A stretch of DNA of 64,000 bases, taken from positions 58,650-122,649 of the forward strand of contig JABLWZ010000016.1 of the NCBI GenBank assembly GCA_013178275.1. Direction: 5' to 3'. Below, piece after piece: positions 62,344-64,000 of the stretch. The number at the start of each line of letters is the position of its first letter. Position 1 is the stretch's first letter. A program made the translations under genes and the position numbers. This DNA comes from Bacillota bacterium. Its GTDB lineage: Bacteria; Bacillota; Ch66; Ch109. The notes below the pieces were generated by a model. That model was not told where the DNA came from. It saw only the letters and a program-made list of their open reading frames with translations, and made no database searches.

Positions 62344-63279
62344 ATGACCAACAAAGCCCTGTTTAAAAGGATCTGCCTGGTTTTCGTTTTGCTGTTCTTG
62401 CTGATTTATGCCGGAAGGGTGGCGTACGAGTACCGGAACGAGGGGAAGGCGCCCCAGATGGAGGTCGTGGGTTCGGCCAGCCGGGATGAGGGCGTTAAAG
62501 TCAAGAACTATGCCACCTTGAAGATGGATTACGCTGAGGCGCCCGGCGTGACCCAGGTGCTGGACCAGAAGTACGAGAAGGTGGCGACGATATCTTCTGA
62601 TACCAGCGGGTACCAGGAGGATGAGAACCGTCTGTACGCAGCCATAGAACAGAACCGATGCGTGATCCAGAAAGAGAATAAACGAGGCCTGCCGGGGAAC
62701 CGAAGGGTGGAAGTGGTCATCGGGGTGAAGCCCGAGCGCTTCGACGAAGCCGTCAGGAGCATGGAGGGTATCGGCCGGGTTGTATCCAAGACGGTAACCA
62801 AGACCGATAAGACCGCGGAGTACAAGCAGATGCTGGCTGACCGGGCGACACTGGAGAAGACCAAGGAGAGTTATGTCATGCTGCGTCAGAAAGGCGGCAG
62901 CATCACGGAACTCATGACCCTGGAGCAGAAGATCATCGAGATCGAGGGCCAGATCCAGAGGCAGCAGGTGAGCCTGGGCGAGTACAGCGACGAGAACGCC
63001 TTCTGCACCATAAACCTCACCCTCCAGGAGCGGACCGGGAGCAGCGGAATGGGCCGTACGGCGGCAATACTCTGGAGCGCGCTGGTGTGGTCGGCTGGGG
63101 TCTACGCGGCGGTGCTCGCGATCATCATCCTGACCGGCCTCGCGGCGGTGGTGGTGGTGTCGGTTCTCAAGTTTTCCCGGAGCGCGCTGGTGGGATTCTT
63201 CAACAGCCCAGGCACCGGCCCCGACACCCCGGATGCTGAGACCGCGGGTGACGGGGAAGCGGAGAGGAACGGGGCTTAG
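62344..63279 (+). CDS. DUF4349 membrane protein
   Basis: A protein of 311 residues. A membrane helix lies near 10-25 (ICLVFVLLFLLIYAGRV), then DUF4349: a beta region with LYAAIEQNRCVIQKENKRGL and VVIGVKPERFDEAVRSMEGI (about 95-140), a long coiled coil (about 155-210, MLADRATLEKTKESYVMLRQ, ELMTLEQKIIEIEGQIQRQQ), a last beta hairpin, and a second helix near 240-268. DUF4349 is often a lipoprotein with transport or stress links but has no set function. GGAGGG at 62332-62337 fits ATG 62344. Confidence 0.87.
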   Translation: MTNKALFKRICLVFVLLFLLIYAGRVAYEYRNEGKAPQMEVVGSASRDEGVKVKNYATLKMDYAEAPGVTQVLDQKYEKVATISSDTSGYQEDENRLYAAIEQNRCVIQKENKRGLPGNRRVEVVIGVKPERFDEAVRSMEGIGRVVSKTVTKTDKTAEYKQMLADRATLEKTKESYVMLRQKGGSITELMTLEQKIIEIEGQIQRQQVSLGEYSDENAFCTINLTLQERTGSSGMGRTAAILWSALVWSAGVYAAVLAIIILTGLAAVVVVSVLKFSRSALVGFFNSPGTGPDTPDAETAGDGEAERNGA

Positions 63280-63405
63280 TGGTCTAGCGACCGCTTTTGG
63301 GTCGCAGCAGATAATACCATTGCCCTTCAGCAGGAAGATTCGGTCGAGTATCGAATACGAGTGGATAGATGTGTAAATAAGGATTCCGCGGGGGAGGGGT
63401 TATTT

Positions 63406-63606
63406 ATGGGAGAAAAGGTCCAGGAATACAAGATCAAGGGGCACCAGCTGACCTGCCCCGTCTGCCAGGGCACCCTTTTCTGGACCCGCAAGTCGATGCT
63501 GAACACCCGGGGGCTGACCTTCCTGGGGATGGACTGGGCGAACAAGGCCGCCGACAACTACGTGTGCGACAACTGCGGGTATATGATGTGGTTCCTGCCC
63601 AAGTAA
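63406..63606 (+). CDS. Small zinc-ribbon protein
   Basis: A protein of 66 residues with two Cys pairs (LTCPVCQGTLFW and NYVCDNCGYMMWF) that form a zinc ribbon. No other domain. GGGGGAGGGG lies ahead of ATG 63406. Such proteins are common, uncharacterised nucleic acid or protein binders. Confidence 0.8.
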   Translation: MGEKVQEYKIKGHQLTCPVCQGTLFWTRKSMLNTRGLTFLGMDWANKAADNYVCDNCGYMMWFLPK

Positions 63607-63653
63607 CTATATCAGCGAAGTACCTATACCAGGAAAAAGGGTGAAGTCAGAAG

Positions 63654-63866
63654 ATGTTTTTTAAGTTCGGGATAATGGGCAAGACCGTCAGGGAACTGCG
63701 GAAGAACCAGGGGCTTACCGCCAAGGAACTGGCGGAGCGCGTCAGGGTGGACACCATCGAGATCCTGAAGGTGGACGAGATGAGACTGAAAGAGGTCCCG
63801 GAGCCGCTGAAGGAAAGGATTTACCCCATATTGAGCGGGGAGTACATGGACAAGATACCGTGGTGA
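63654..63866 (+). CDS. Small helix-turn-helix protein
   Basis: A protein of 70 residues. Residues about 9-50 fit an XRE-like helix-turn-helix (TVRELRKNQGLTAKELAERV, DTIEILKVDEMRLKEV), followed by a short tail. It might be a translation-factor-like or regulatory peptide; I do not know the family's role. AAAGGGTGA lies upstream. Confidence 0.7.
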   Translation: MFFKFGIMGKTVRELRKNQGLTAKELAERVRVDTIEILKVDEMRLKEVPEPLKERIYPILSGEYMDKIPW

Positions 63867-64000
63867 TCGGGAAGGGCGTGTCGCAAAACGATTATTTAAA
63901 AACGTTGGGCGGCACGCTCTTTTCTGTCGGGAAGAGGCAAAAACCAACTCAAACATAGGTATCTATTACCCTTCACGCACTGTTTTGGGCACACTAAACC

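Overview
The window is a mostly GC-rich chromosome segment from an anaerobic, spore-forming-type Firmicute. The best fit is a Pelotomaculum/Desulfotomaculum-like member of the Peptococcaceae. This rests on the gene set: an S-layer (SLH) surface protein, several secreted proteins with the 'copper amine oxidase N-terminal' domain common in that group, a SpoIIM-family protein, a LysM protein, a sigma-54 activator, and chemotaxis phosphatases. The placement is an inference from gene content; there is no rRNA or marker phylogeny here.

Layout. 0-22 kb: rlmH, a kinase-like APH protein, two tandem AraC regulators followed by a giant SLH adhesin, a VOC protein, an esterase, a DUF4153 membrane protein, a methyltransferase, two lipoproteins (PstS-like and DUF3298-like), a TetR/hydrolase pair, a metallo-hydrolase lipoprotein, a frameshifted LysM protein and an XRE regulator. 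22.7-35 kb is an accessory region. It holds a surface protein, a REP-associated transposase (RAYT) with its inverted repeats, a membrane diguanylate cyclase, a strongly AT-rich three-gene cassette, an orphan HicB and two more exported proteins. 35-40 kb (minus strand) is a lipid-linked sugar cluster: GT2, DUF2304, GT39, polysaccharide deacetylase and two SMR/ArnEF-like flippase subunits. 40-48 kb is a MoxR/DUF58/DUF4129/DUF4350 membrane operon with a SpoIIM and an RDD protein. 48-58 kb carries a SWIM-domain protein coupled to an ATPase, BipA, a REC-CheX fusion plus CheX, a zinc ribbon protein and Tex. Two copies of a long non-coding repeat lie at 52.5-53.0 kb and 57.5-58.1 kb. 58-64 kb is a signalling block: a PocR-type histidine kinase, a sigma-54 response regulator, and two divergent target genes, each with a good sigma-54 promoter in front.

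Most novel candidates: (1) the AT-rich cassette at 30.06-31.85 kb, with a membrane coiled-coil protein (probable ATT start), a FlgT-C-like small protein, and a protein joining a lectin-like beta-sandwich to a TIR/nucleoside-deoxyribosyltransferase-like domain, which looks like an uncharacterised defence or conflict system; (2) the duplicated 0.4-0.6 kb structured intergenic element; (3) the small sigma-54 circuit at 58.3-62.1 kb. Several broken or fragmentary genes (LysM protein, RAYT, an SLH-protein fragment, an SMR-transporter fragment) show ongoing rearrangement.
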